From the NCBI RefSeq assembly GCF_024341905.1, contig NZ_BQXY01000002.1, positions 124,001 to 188,000 of the forward strand: DNA of 64,000 nt, given 5' to 3'. The DNA comes from Clostridium folliculivorans. GTDB taxonomy: Bacteria > Bacillota > Clostridia > Clostridiales > Clostridiaceae. The notes below the pieces were generated by a model. That model did no database searches, had not been told where the DNA came from, and saw only the letters and a list, made by a program, of their open reading frames with translations. Below are positions 1 to 8,896 of the stretch, in pieces; position 1 is the first letter of the stretch, and every line of letters begins with the position of its first letter. Both the position numbers and the translations under genes were made by a program.

Positions 1-284
1 TTGTTTTTAAAAGGTGTGTTGTTTGAACCATCTAATATACTAACTTCAATATTCTCAACTCCTGAGCTTTGACTAAAATTAATATTTCTAGTGACTCCAT
101 TAAAATCACCCTTGAAGTTATATTCATAAACTTCTGATACTTCAAGATCACCTGAGGTGTTTATGGCGGTATCTATGGCGAGGCTGTCAATAGAAAAACT
201 TTTACTATCGGCATATACGGTATGAGTTGAAAGTAAAAGTGTAAATAGTAAAAGAACTACTAGATATTTAAAATACTTTCTCAT
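1..284 (-). CDS. DUF2207-type predicted membrane protein, N-terminal part only
   Basis: The reverse strand has an ATG at 284 preceded by an AAGGAG ribosome binding site (291-296) and stays open to the window edge, giving 94 codons. The product begins MRKYFKYLVVLLLFTLLLS, a signal peptide ending near HTVYA. The following segment has the features expected of DUF2207 proteins: a predicted 'inv.. GDLEVSEVYEYNF.G.F.GV.RNI' pattern of an extracytoplasmic beta domain. The membrane segments that normally follow lie outside the window. Function of the family is not known; the call rests on recognising this N-terminal pattern, so it is moderately sure. Confidence 0.65.
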   Translation of the reverse strand, partial: MRKYFKYLVVLLLFTLLLSTHTVYADSKSFSIDSLAIDTAINTSGDLEVSEVYEYNFKGDFNGVTRNINFSQSSGVENIEVSILDGSNNTPFKN

Positions 285-650
285 AGAAATCTCCTTATCT
301 TAATTTTTTAGACAACCAATACTTAAAATTGGTTGAAGAATATAATGTTTCGACATAGTTTAAAGAAAAGTTTGTATTATAAGATGTCAATTGGATATAT
401 ATGTTTTATTTTACAGTAAAATACTCACTAGAACAACTAATGCTTAATATAAAAAATAAACATAATAGGTGTGAACTAAAAATTCTAAGTTTATTAACTT
501 AGATAAAAAAAGTATACTTCATGACAAAATAATGTAGTTTTTGACAATATATTTACTAATACGATATATTGTGATAAAATTTTAACGCAGTATATTATTG
601 TATTAAAAAAACAATTAAAGTATATGCAAATTAACTAAATGGGAGGATTT
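285..650. other. Divergent intergenic region
   Basis: This gap separates the divergent DUF2207-type gene and the chemoreceptor gene. It is very AT-rich. The only element I can support is the promoter at 541-570 for the chemoreceptor. No RNA gene or riboswitch fold was recognised. Confidence 0.5.
541..570 (+). promoter_or_regulatory. Sigma-A type promoter of the chemoreceptor gene
   Basis: A perfect TTGACA (541-546) is followed after 18 bases by TATATT (565-570), about 80 bases upstream of the start codon at 651. Confidence 0.55.
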
Positions 651-2645
651 ATGAAAAGCATAAAAGGAAAATTAATATTATTTTTAGGTCTATTAATAGG
701 TGCTATATGCATCGGTCTAGGTATAGTTTCTTTTTTTAATTCATCAAAGGCACTAACTTCAAACTTATCAAAGACACTGCCGAAGATAGCGGAGCAATCA
801 GCAAGTAATATTCAAGGTAGAGTTGAAGGGCAGTTGAGTTCATTAGAAGTTATGGCATCAAGAAACGATATAAAAAATCTTAATGAAGCATGGGAAAACA
901 AGGTGCCTATACTAGTAGAAGAAGTTAAAAGAAGTGGAAGCATAAAAATGGGTATTGCTGATAAAAATGGTGATGTAAAATATACTGATGGGAAAAGTGC
1001 TAACATTAAAGATAGATCATATTTTCAAAATGCCTTAGCAGGTAAAAATAATGTGTCAGATCCATTAATTAGTAAAGTTGATGGTTCCATAGTTATAGTA
1101 TATGCAGTGCCGATTAAAAATAATAATGATATTGTAGGAGTATTGATCAGCAGCAGGGATGGCAATAAATTAAGTGAATTAACCAATCAGATTAAATTTG
1201 GACAAACAGGCAATGCGTTCATGATAAAGAAAGATGGAACGGTTATAGCTCATAGCAATAAAGATTTAGTAATGAAATTGTATAATCCAATTGAAGAAGC
1301 AAAAAAAGATTCTAGTTTAAATGGATTAGCAAATATAGAAAAGAACATGACTCAAGGTCAAATGGGACTAGATCAATATCTATTTCAGGGTGTAGATAAA
1401 TATGTAGGATATGCTCCTGTAAAGGGAACAGAATGGTCACTGGCAGTTGTAATATCAAAGTCAGAGGTATTATCAGAACTTGATAGTCTAAAAACTACCG
1501 TTATGGTATCAGCGCTATTATTTTTATTAATTGGGTTAGCAACAGTTTATACTATCTCTAACAGTATATCCAAGGGAATAAAATCAACTTCAAAACACTT
1601 AGATTTGTTAGCAATGGGTAATTTAAGTGAAGAAGTTTCTCCTAAATATTTAAAGTCAAAGGATGAAGTTGGAGAAATGACTAATTCAATGAAAATAATG
1701 CAGAATTCTCTTAGAGAAATGATTAGTCGAATAAAACAAAATTCTTCAAATATTAATGGACAATCAGAGAACCTAGCTTCTGTTGCTGAGGAGATCTCAA
1801 GTACAACACAAAATGTTGCAGAAGCGATAAATGAAATTGCACAAGGAACAGGAAATCAGTCTGAGGATTTAATAAATGTAACAGAAATTATAGATAAATT
1901 TAGTAACAAGTTATCTGAAATGGTAAATGAAATACAAGTTGTAGATTCAAACTCTAGAGAAATTAGTTTAATGGCTAATGAGAGTAGTAGTGAAATGAAT
2001 AAATTAAATCAGTCTGTAACAAAAGTTAGTGAATCATTTAAGACATTTAATACCAAGATTATTGGACTTGGAAAAAACATAAATGAAATAAATGAAATTA
2101 CGAATATAATTAATAACATAGCAGGACAAACCAATTTATTGGCATTGAATGCTGCTATTGAAGCAGCAAGAGCTGGAGAAGCTGGAAAAGGATTTTCGGT
2201 TGTAGCAGATGAAATAAGAAAGCTTGCTGAACAATCTAAGGTGTCATCAGAAGATATTAGAAGATTGATCAGTGAAATATCTAATAATACAGATGTTATA
2301 GTTCAAGATTCTGTTGAAATGGATGATGAACTTGTAAATCAAGTTGAAATAATAAACAGTTCAATAACATCATTTGGAAATATTATAGGAGCAGTAAGTG
2401 AAATAATTCCTAAAATAGAAACAGTTAAGAATTCTGCTGAAGGTATAGACAATGATAAAGATATTATTTTAGCTAGAGTAGATGGGGTGTCCTCAGTTGC
2501 TCTTGAGGTTTCAGCTTCAGCAGAAGAAATTGCAGCATCGTCAGAAGAGATGAATGCTTCTACAGAAGAAGTGGTAGCAGCAGCCCAAATACTTAGCTCT
2601 ATGACTGGTGAAATGCTTGAGGAAGTAAATAAGTTCAAAATTTAA
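651..2645 (+). CDS. Methyl-accepting chemotaxis protein with dCache-like sensor domain
   Basis: Membrane chemoreceptor that passes ligand binding to the CheA/CheW complex. The start chosen is ATG 651, because GGGAGG at 641-646 lies at the right distance from it; the in-frame ATG at 639 overlaps that site. The 664-residue product has a first membrane segment near residues 5-27, a long extracytoplasmic region (about 30-280) with Cache-like features ([26 protein letters not shown]), a second membrane segment near 285-305, a HAMP linker, and a long coiled-coil signalling domain. The hairpin tip is conserved ([20 protein letters not shown], then [18 protein letters not shown]). It ends SSEEMNAS...[11 protein letters not shown], with no CheR-binding pentapeptide. 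A hairpin terminator follows at 2736. It appears monocistronic. The ligand cannot be told from sequence. Confidence 0.93.
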   Translation: MKSIKGKLILFLGLLIGAICIGLGIVSFFNSSKALTSNLSKTLPKIAEQSASNIQGRVEGQLSSLEVMASRNDIKNLNEAWENKVPILVEEVKRSGSIKMGIADKNGDVKYTDGKSANIKDRSYFQNALAGKNNVSDPLISKVDGSIVIVYAVPIKNNNDIVGVLISSRDGNKLSELTNQIKFGQTGNAFMIKKDGTVIAHSNKDLVMKLYNPIEEAKKDSSLNGLANIEKNMTQGQMGLDQYLFQGVDKYVGYAPVKGTEWSLAVVISKSEVLSELDSLKTTVMVSALLFLLIGLATVYTISNSISKGIKSTSKHLDLLAMGNLSEEVSPKYLKSKDEVGEMTNSMKIMQNSLREMISRIKQNSSNINGQSENLASVAEEISSTTQNVAEAINEIAQGTGNQSEDLINVTEIIDKFSNKLSEMVNEIQVVDSNSREISLMANESSSEMNKLNQSVTKVSESFKTFNTKIIGLGKNINEINEITNIINNIAGQTNLLALNAAIEAARAGEAGKGFSVVADEIRKLAEQSKVSSEDIRRLISEISNNTDVIVQDSVEMDDELVNQVEIINSSITSFGNIIGAVSEIIPKIETVKNSAEGIDNDKDIILARVDGVSSVALEVSASAEEIAASSEEMNASTEEVVAAAQILSSMTGEMLEEVNKFKI

Positions 2646-2735
2646 ATTGTAATTTAATAGCCATTTCCTATATTTAAATTCAACTAGGTACAATTTAGAT
2701 ATGAAAATTTTATGATTTATAATAAAGTTGTGTTG

Positions 2736-2783
2736 AAAGTCAGTAATTTCTGATCAAAATGATTAGATATTGCTGGCTTTTTG
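2736..2783 (+). terminator. Terminator after the chemoreceptor gene
   Basis: A 12-bp stem (2736-2747 with 2769-2780, two G-U pairs) is followed by a short T run (2778-2782). Confidence 0.6.
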
Positions 2784-3074
2784 CATGTTTACTCATAAAA
2801 CCAATAGATAACCAGTAAAAGAAAATGTTAATATAATGATGGAGAATTGATTTGAATTTAATGATTTTCATTTCAATGTGAAATTTTTTCATATAATATT
2901 CATAAGTTTATGTTAATTTAGGAATGTAAGTGAAAAGTTATTACATTTCAACTCTATAGAGATGTGCAAGCTCTATAGATAAACTAATTTTTAAATGAAA
3001 GCGCAGTAAACTAAAACATGAAAATTGATATAATTTATAAAATACTAAAACAGAAAGTTATGTGAGGCTGAATT
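2784..3074. other. AT-rich leader before the first two-component system
   Basis: No gene is seen. It contains a short inverted repeat, CTATAGAG (2954-2961) with CTCTATAG (2971-2978), which could be a regulator site or a hairpin in the leader. TATAAT hexamers occur at 2892 and 3029 but neither has a good -35 partner, so no promoter is claimed. Confidence 0.35.
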
Positions 3075-3761
3075 ATGAGTAATATTTTAATTATCGAAGA
3101 TGAGCAAAATGTATTAGATGTGCTAAAAGCTTATTTAGAAAAAGCAGGATATTCCGTTTATGCTACAACTAGAGGTTTAAAAGGCCTTGAACTATTTGAA
3201 TCAACGAAGTTTAAATTAGTAATTCTTGATTTAATGCTTCCAGATATAAGTGGAGAAGATATATGTAAAATTATAAGAGAAAAATCAAACGTACATATAT
3301 TTATGCTTACTGCAAAGGGGTCATTGAACGAAAAAATTGAAGGGTTAGAAATAGGAGCAGATGAATATCTTGTAAAGCCTTTTAGTCCAAGAGAATTAAC
3401 TGCAAGAGTAAATGCTCTTTTTAGAAGAATTTCCCATGAAGAGGATAATTCTAGATTACTTTATGATGATGGCAATTTAATAGTAGATTATGAAAAAAGG
3501 CTTGTGAAAGTTAAAAATCAAGAAGTTCCTTTGACCTCAAATGAGCTAGATATCTTATATGCACTAATTATCAATAAAGGAAAAGTACTATCAAGGGAAC
3601 AATTAATAGATAAAATTGGCGGGATAGATTTCGATGGATATGATAGAACCATAGATGTTCACATTAAGAATATCCGTAAAAAGATTGAGGAAGACACCAA
3701 AAAACCAAGATATATTGTAACAGTAGTAAAAGTCGGCTATAAATTTGGTGGTGACAATTAG
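3075..3761 (+). CDS. OmpR/PhoB-family response regulator
   Basis: Cytoplasmic DNA-binding response regulator of 228 residues. The receiver domain (about 1-115) shows the acidic pair E8/D9, the phospho-acceptor D52 in VILDLMLPD, T79 and K101 in LVKPF. The C-terminal winged-helix domain (about 130-225) has the usual TSNELDILYALI...VLSREQL and RTIDVHIKNIRKKIE pattern. The stop codon TAG shares its last base with the GTG start of the sensor kinase downstream, so the pair is translationally coupled. Targets are unknown; the small membrane protein genes between this pair and the second system are possible ones, but that is inference only. Confidence 0.93.
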   Translation: MSNILIIEDEQNVLDVLKAYLEKAGYSVYATTRGLKGLELFESTKFKLVILDLMLPDISGEDICKIIREKSNVHIFMLTAKGSLNEKIEGLEIGADEYLVKPFSPRELTARVNALFRRISHEEDNSRLLYDDGNLIVDYEKRLVKVKNQEVPLTSNELDILYALIINKGKVLSREQLIDKIGGIDFDGYDRTIDVHIKNIRKKIEEDTKKPRYIVTVVKVGYKFGGDN

Positions 3762-5134
3762 TGAAAAGTATAAGAAGAAAACTGAGTATTATGTTTTTTA
3801 TATGTTCTCTTGCAGCAATTTTACTTATAACAGTGTTCGTCAATTTAACCATAACAAAAAAGTTTGATGATTATATGGTAGACACACAAAATAAAAGGTA
3901 CGAAAGAATTGTATCTTATTTTCAAGAAATCTATAAAAGAGAAGGAAAATGGTCAAAAGATTCTGGTATTGAAATGATGCATGAAGCATATATGGGGAAT
4001 TATTGTCTAACTCTACTTGATAGTAATGAAAAGACTATATGGGGAATGGATGCTAATGATATTAAGAATAATCTAAATTTCAATACTATGATGGTTAAGG
4101 ATACTGGGGTATATACATCCAAAAGATTCTCTATAGAAGTGGATAATAAAAAAGTAGGTTATGTAGATATAGGACAGTATTCATCAGTTTTATTATCTGA
4201 AGAAGATGTTAATTTTAAATTATCTATAAATAAAAGTATTATTGCTAGTGGTTTTATAGCCATGATAATAACAATTGTTATTAGTCTATATTTCTCTAAA
4301 CAATTTTCAAGACCTATTAAAGAAGTTTCAAAAATGTCTGTAAGCTTATCAAGAGGAAACTTTGATACTAAGTCTGTTACAAAGAGTAATATGAAGGAAC
4401 TAGAAAATTTGAGAACCAGTGTAAATGTATTAGCAGAAAAACTAAAGCAGCAAGATATGTTAAGAAAGCGGCTTGTGTCTGATATTTCTCATGAAATAAG
4501 GACTCCATTAAATATACTACAAAATAATTTAGAAGCAATGATAGATGGTATTTTTCCGATTACTGATGACAGACTTAAAGATTTAAATGATGAAGTTATA
4601 AGATTCGGTAAGCTATTAAGTAATCTGGAGTTATTAAAGCAGTTTGAATCAGAAAGCATAAAAGCTAATTTTGAAACAGTTGATGTAAATCAGATATTAA
4701 AGAGTATATGTGAAGATTTTTATATGGAAGCTCAAAACCAAGGGATACAAATTGATTATAATGTTCAAAAAAATCAACAGTACTATATAACTGGCGATAA
4801 AGATAAATTAAGACAAGTTTTCATAAATATAATTTCTAATTCTATTAAGTTTTCTAAAGATAGTGGAAAAATAAATGTTAATATGTATCCTAAAGATCAA
4901 AAGATAATTGTAGAGATTAAAGATAATGGAATCGGGATAAAAGAAGAAGATCAACCGTTTATATTTGAAAGGTTATATAGAGGTGATAAGAGTAGAAATG
5001 AGATAGACGGAAGTGGTATAGGTTTAACAATTGTGAAAAATATTTTAGATCTTCATCTTGCTGACATAGAAGTGGAAAGTAAAGAAAAAATGGGCACAAA
5101 GTTTACTATTTATTTTGATAAAGTTATTGTTTAA
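3761..5134 (+). CDS. Membrane sensor histidine kinase, partner of the upstream regulator
   Basis: A 457-residue sensor kinase that starts with GTG at 3761, overlapping the regulator's stop codon by one base. Membrane segments lie near residues 10-30 and 160-178, framing an extracytoplasmic sensor of about 130 residues rich in Asp, Asn and Lys. A HAMP linker follows (about 180-235). The HisKA phospho-acceptor is H244 in SDISHEIRTPLN. The ATPase domain has the N box (FINIISNSIKFS), G1 (VEIKDNGIGI), F box (FERLYRGDKS) and G2 (GSGIGLTIVKN). The domain set is complete, and the signal sensed is not deducible. A bidirectional hairpin at 5271-5304 ends the operon. Confidence 0.93.
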   Translation: MKSIRRKLSIMFFICSLAAILLITVFVNLTITKKFDDYMVDTQNKRYERIVSYFQEIYKREGKWSKDSGIEMMHEAYMGNYCLTLLDSNEKTIWGMDANDIKNNLNFNTMMVKDTGVYTSKRFSIEVDNKKVGYVDIGQYSSVLLSEEDVNFKLSINKSIIASGFIAMIITIVISLYFSKQFSRPIKEVSKMSVSLSRGNFDTKSVTKSNMKELENLRTSVNVLAEKLKQQDMLRKRLVSDISHEIRTPLNILQNNLEAMIDGIFPITDDRLKDLNDEVIRFGKLLSNLELLKQFESESIKANFETVDVNQILKSICEDFYMEAQNQGIQIDYNVQKNQQYYITGDKDKLRQVFINIISNSIKFSKDSGKINVNMYPKDQKIIVEIKDNGIGIKEEDQPFIFERLYRGDKSRNEIDGSGIGLTIVKNILDLHLADIEVESKEKMGTKFTIYFDKVIV

Positions 5135-5270
5135 AAACAAAGATATCCAAGTAAGCTTTTTATTTAGGGAAGTATTTATACAATTTGCATGGTAATATTT
5201 TAATATATATATGCAAAAGTTATTGGCTTGTCAGGGTTTATCATGTACGATTTGAAAATGTAGATAAACA

Positions 5271-5304
5271 AAAAAGTAGCTAGATATTACTTTAGCTACT
5301 TTTT
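5271..5304. terminator. Bidirectional terminator between convergent genes
   Basis: Perfect 12-bp stem AAAAAGTAGCTA (5271-5282) with TAGCTACTTTTT (5293-5304) and a 10-base loop. The A and T runs make it usable from both sides, for the kinase gene on the left and the reverse-strand membrane protein gene on the right. Confidence 0.75.
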
Positions 5305-5342
5305 GGTTATTAATAAATATACTTTCTAGTAGTATGAACTAA

Positions 5343-5834
5343 TTATTTCATACTATCCATAGTACCCATATTGTTAACTATTTCTGGATTTACCATACCA
5401 AAAATCATTGCTATATGTGCAACTACAAGAAAGCCACCTACTAGTATGAAATGTATTTTCATCTTTTCGTCATCAGTTTTATTCTTAAATATTAAACCTA
5501 ATTCTAATAAAGCAAGTGGTAAAAGGAAGATTACGCCACTTAAATAAAAACCTACTGCAACTACGTCTACCCAAGTATGCCAACCACCTGTCTTTGTTAG
5601 TGGTATTACTGCTGTTGTAAAAAGATAAATAAAAATTCCTGTAAAATAGAAGCCATCGAAAATTGCAACAGCTTTGTTTAAAGTTCTTATACCGCCGCTT
5701 TTTATTCTGTTAAATATGATAAAGAATTCTGAGATTGTAAGGGTCTCAGCACATATTACTGGAATTGCCATAAATATAAGCAAGTTCCAAGGCTGATTTG
5801 ATGCCAATAATGACATATAATGAGTCATATTCAT
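5343..5834 (-). CDS. Small multi-spanning membrane protein of unknown function
   Basis: The product is 163 residues if it starts at the ATG at 5834, which has GGAGGT (complement of 5842-5847) seven bases upstream; an in-frame ATG at 5855 lies upstream of that site and is not favoured. It starts MNMTHYMSLLASNQPWNLLIF and has about four or five hydrophobic helices (roughly residues 14-35, 58-78, 86-110 and 130-152). His and Trp residues sit near helix ends, such as GGWHTWVDV and KIHFILVG. I do not recognise an enzymatic motif; similar short proteins in clostridia are carried as uncharacterised families. It lies reverse to, and between, two two-component systems, so it may be a target of one of them. 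The promoter region is shared with the divergent gene at 6039. Confidence 0.7.
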   Translation of the reverse strand: MNMTHYMSLLASNQPWNLLIFMAIPVICAETLTISEFFIIFNRIKSGGIRTLNKAVAIFDGFYFTGIFIYLFTTAVIPLTKTGGWHTWVDVVAVGFYLSGVIFLLPLALLELGLIFKNKTDDEKMKIHFILVGGFLVVAHIAMIFGMVNPEIVNNMGTMDSMK

Positions 5835-6038
5835 AGTTTTATACCTCCAAAACATTTTATAGGAAAATGTTACTAGAATGATATGAAGAAAATATGAAGC
5901 GAATAAATTAAGGTATTATTTTTTGGAAAATAATGGTTTATTAGAAAATTTTAATCAAACTTTATGACTTCTCTTATAACTTATGAAGATATAAGTATTA
6001 TAATTTCACTATAAAGTGATTTAGAGAGGAGAATATAA

Positions 6039-6455
6039 ATGAAAGATAAAATAAAATTGTTTTTTCAAAATGAAAAAGTAAAGAAATTTGGTAGAAGAAT
6101 TTTTAACAAAAAGACTGTTATTGCTGCATTAGTAGCAATTGTAATCGTAATTGCATTAAGGGTAGCATTCAGTTTACTTTTCCAAGTGGAGGGCACAGTT
6201 ACTAATGTTGATGGAAGCAAAGTTACAGTTGCAAATTTCATTACCACTAAAACAGTAGACATAGGTAACTTCCAGACAACATCGAATAGCATACAAGTTG
6301 GAGACAGAGTAGAAATAATGAAGAACTTGTCCGGTGATATTATAAGTGTAAGAGATAGGAACAATAGGAATCTTAAAGAGAAAAGGAATAGAATTAATAA
6401 AGGCGGAAAAAGCGTTAAAGGAAATGGTCAACGTAATTCAATGCAAGGAAAATAA
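6039..6455 (+). CDS. Membrane-anchored small protein with an OB-like beta domain
   Basis: A 138-residue protein, RBS AGAGGAG, start ATG 6039. A basic N-terminus (KDKIKLFFQNEKVKKFGRRIFNKK) precedes one membrane helix (about residues 26-46). The outside part, about 48-105, reads FQVEGTVTNVDGSKVTVANF...QVGDRVEIMKNLSGDIISV, a small beta-barrel pattern like that of DUF5666-type domains. The tail (106-138) is highly basic and polar, rich in Arg, Lys, Asn and Gly. It is followed by a terminator and then by the second response regulator gene, so it may be co-expressed with, or controlled by, that system. Function is unknown. Confidence 0.7.
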   Translation: MKDKIKLFFQNEKVKKFGRRIFNKKTVIAALVAIVIVIALRVAFSLLFQVEGTVTNVDGSKVTVANFITTKTVDIGNFQTTSNSIQVGDRVEIMKNLSGDIISVRDRNNRNLKEKRNRINKGGKSVKGNGQRNSMQGK

Positions 6456-6524
6456 AATAATTTACTTATACTGGGCCAAACATTATTGTAATTATTGCAA
6501 GTATTATTTATAATACAGAAAGAC

Positions 6525-6554
6525 AGCCGAAAAACTAAATGTTTTTCGGCTTTT
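6525..6554 (+). terminator. Terminator between 6455 and the second regulator gene
   Basis: Perfect 11-bp stem AGCCGAAAAAC (6525-6535) with GTTTTTCGGCT (6541-6551), 5-base loop, then T residues. It separates the small membrane protein gene from the regulator gene, or allows only partial read-through. Confidence 0.8.
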
Positions 6555-6584
6555 AATTAAGTATTTAAAAACTGGGAGGAGAAA

Positions 6585-7271
6585 ATGACTAAGGTTTTGA
6601 TTATCGAAGATGAAACTGAGATAGTAAGTTTTTTAAAGCCAGAGTTAACTTACGAAGGATATGAAGTAGACTGGGAACTTGACGGGAGAACGGGCTTTGA
6701 AAAAATCCAAAGTGGCAATTACGATATAATACTGCTAGATATTATGCTTCCTGGACTTAACGGAATTGAAGTGTTGAGGAGAGTTAGAAAAACTTCGAAT
6801 ATACCTATTATAATGCTAACTGCGCGTGATCAGGTCTCAGATAAAGTCACTGGATTAGATAATGGTGCTAATGATTATTTAACCAAACCATTTGCAATCG
6901 AAGAGCTGTTAGCAAGAATTAGAAGTGCTTTAAGAATAAATTCAATTAATATTGAAAAAGATGAAAATAGAATATTATCTTTTCGAGATATTGACTTAAA
7001 TCAAGGGCTATGCGAGATTAGAAAAGGTAACAAACATATAGAGCTCACCAAAAAAGAATATCAATTATTGGAGTTTTTGGTTAAGAATAAGGGGAAGGTA
7101 TTGACTAGAGACCACATCTTGAATTCAGTATGGGGATATGAGTATGTAGGTGATACAAATGTGGTTGATGTTTATGTTAGTTATTTAAGAAATAAGCTCG
7201 AAGATAGTGTCGGTGATAAATATATAACTACGATAAGAGGTGTAGGATATGTTATGAAAGAAAATTCTTAA
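6585..7271 (+). CDS. OmpR-family response regulator (second system)
   Basis: A 228-residue response regulator, RBS GGGAGGAG just upstream of ATG 6585. The receiver domain has E8/D9, D52 in ILLDIMLPG, T79 and K101 in LTKPF. The winged-helix domain follows (LTKKEYQLLEFLVKNKGKVLTRDHIL, then TNVVDVYVSYLRNKLE and TTIRGVGYVMKENS). By pattern it is of the ArlR/CsrR-like subgroup. The sensor kinase gene follows directly in another frame. It is a paralogue of the regulator at 3075, with the same length and order of domains. Confidence 0.93.
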   Translation: MTKVLIIEDETEIVSFLKPELTYEGYEVDWELDGRTGFEKIQSGNYDIILLDIMLPGLNGIEVLRRVRKTSNIPIIMLTARDQVSDKVTGLDNGANDYLTKPFAIEELLARIRSALRINSINIEKDENRILSFRDIDLNQGLCEIRKGNKHIELTKKEYQLLEFLVKNKGKVLTRDHILNSVWGYEYVGDTNVVDVYVSYLRNKLEDSVGDKYITTIRGVGYVMKENS

Positions 7272-7329
7272 TAAAATAGATGATATTTTTCTCATAACTA
7301 AGAGGCTTTCTATTTCAAAAAAACTTACT

Positions 7330-8652
7330 TTGATCTACTCCTCAATTCTAATGGGTATATTAATCATATTTACTTTGTTTACGTTTATATTGATAAGAAG
7401 TTTCATGGTTAAGGATAGTGAAGCTGTAATATCTTCAAATGCAGATATTATTTCAAGTTATATTGAAAATATGAAGATTATAGATAGTAAAAATGTAAGT
7501 AGTATTAATTTAAGCGCTGGAATTTATTATATTGTGTATGATGAAAATAAAAATATTATCTATTCGAACACAGGAAACTTAATTCTAAATACCGAACGTC
7601 GACAAAACAAAAAATTACGCAACAAAGATTCCTTTGAAAAATTAAATGGAACACTCTCCACAAGTAGGGTGGTAGATGTAAAAGGAAAGATTTATTATAT
7701 ATTTGTAACAAAAGACTTTGAAGACATAGGAGATAAGATTGGATATATAGCTGAAATTCTTTTTACTATAAGCATTTTGGGGATTATTGTATCTTTAATT
7801 TCTGGAAACTTTTTATCTAAAAAGCTGCTTAGACCTATAAAGGATATTACAAAAACTGCAAAGGAAATAACTTCAAAGAGTCTTAGTAAAAGAATAGTTA
7901 CAAATGGTGCAAAAGATGAAATTAGTGATTTGGCTGATACTTTTAATCTTATGATTGAAAGGCTTGAAGTAGATTTTGATAATCAGAAAAGATTTGTATC
8001 AGATGCATCTCATGAACTTCGCACACCTCTGGCTGTTATACACGGACATGTAAATATGCTTTATAGGTGGGGGAAGAATGATACTGAGCAACTGAATAAA
8101 TCACTTATAACTCTAAAATCGGAAACAGAAAACATGAATAAATTGATAGAAAATCTATTGTATCTTGCAAAAGGAGATAATGATGTACTTTCAATTAAAA
8201 AGGAAGAGTTTCAAATCGCTTCACTTTTTAAAGAAATAGTTGAAGAAACTCAGCTAAGTTATAGCAATGTTGAAATTACATATTATTCTAATCCACAAGT
8301 AAAGGTTTATGCTGACTTTAGCAAATTAAAACAAGTAATGAGAATCCTCATTGACAATAGTATAAAATTTAGTAAAGATTCGGCGCAAATAATGATTAAT
8401 TCAGAGGAAAGAGGCAAAGAAGTAATTATTACATTAACAGATAATGGAATAGGTATACCTAAAGAGAGTTTATCTAAGATTTTTGACAGATTCTATCGGG
8501 TTGATGAGTCGAGAACAAAGACTACGGGAGGAACTGGTCTTGGGCTTTCTATAGCAAAGCAAATCATACTGTATCACGGAGGAACAATTTCTGCTGAAAG
8601 TAAATTAGGTGAAGGTACTAAAATAAATATTTTCTTATCGCAGTTAATATAG
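7330..8652 (+). CDS. Membrane sensor histidine kinase (second system), start codon uncertain
   Basis: Counted from TTG 7330 the kinase has 440 residues: membrane segments near 5-24 and 141-162, an extracytoplasmic sensor of about 115 residues between them, HAMP, HisKA with H228 in VSDASHELRTPL, and a complete ATPase domain (DNSIKFS, LTDNGIGIP, FDRFYRVD, GGTGLGLSI). The start is a problem. No ATG or GTG lies in frame at the 5' end and TTG 7330 has no good ribosome binding site. The open frame runs upstream to 7258 and would add about 24 residues (KKILNKIDDIFLITKRLS...) that look like a normal basic kinase N-terminus. A non-ATG start around 7264 or an indel near the regulator's end are the alternatives. 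Confidence 0.88.
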   Translation: MIYSSILMGILIIFTLFTFILIRSFMVKDSEAVISSNADIISSYIENMKIIDSKNVSSINLSAGIYYIVYDENKNIIYSNTGNLILNTERRQNKKLRNKDSFEKLNGTLSTSRVVDVKGKIYYIFVTKDFEDIGDKIGYIAEILFTISILGIIVSLISGNFLSKKLLRPIKDITKTAKEITSKSLSKRIVTNGAKDEISDLADTFNLMIERLEVDFDNQKRFVSDASHELRTPLAVIHGHVNMLYRWGKNDTEQLNKSLITLKSETENMNKLIENLLYLAKGDNDVLSIKKEEFQIASLFKEIVEETQLSYSNVEITYYSNPQVKVYADFSKLKQVMRILIDNSIKFSKDSAQIMINSEERGKEVIITLTDNGIGIPKESLSKIFDRFYRVDESRTKTTGGTGLGLSIAKQIILYHGGTISAESKLGEGTKINIFLSQLI

Positions 8653-8768
8653 TAATTAGATTACTAACTATTAGCGAAGACAACTATACCTATATAATAA
8701 AATTATACTTTGATATACTAAAAGAAATATAAATCGGAAACATATCTAGCGTGGTTAATTATAAAAAT

Positions 8769-8805
8769 GAGAGCAGCTTCAACCGTAAAGTTGCTCTCAC
8801 TTTTT
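8769..8805 (+). terminator. Terminator after the second two-component system
   Basis: An 11-bp stem GAGAGCAGCTT (8769-8779) with AAGTTGCTCTC (8788-8798), one G-U pair, followed by a T run. Confidence 0.75.
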
Positions 8806-8896
8806 ATTGTATTGAGAATTATAAAATTTTAATTACAGCTAAACTTAGTAATTTCAAGTGCTTTGAATGATTATAGTTATGGAAAGTATAGATAAA

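Noticed and set aside
2892..3034. TATAAT hexamers at 2892 and 3029 as promoters of the first two-component system
   Set aside because: Neither has a recognisable -35 box at 16-18 bases; such hexamers arise often by chance in DNA this AT-rich.
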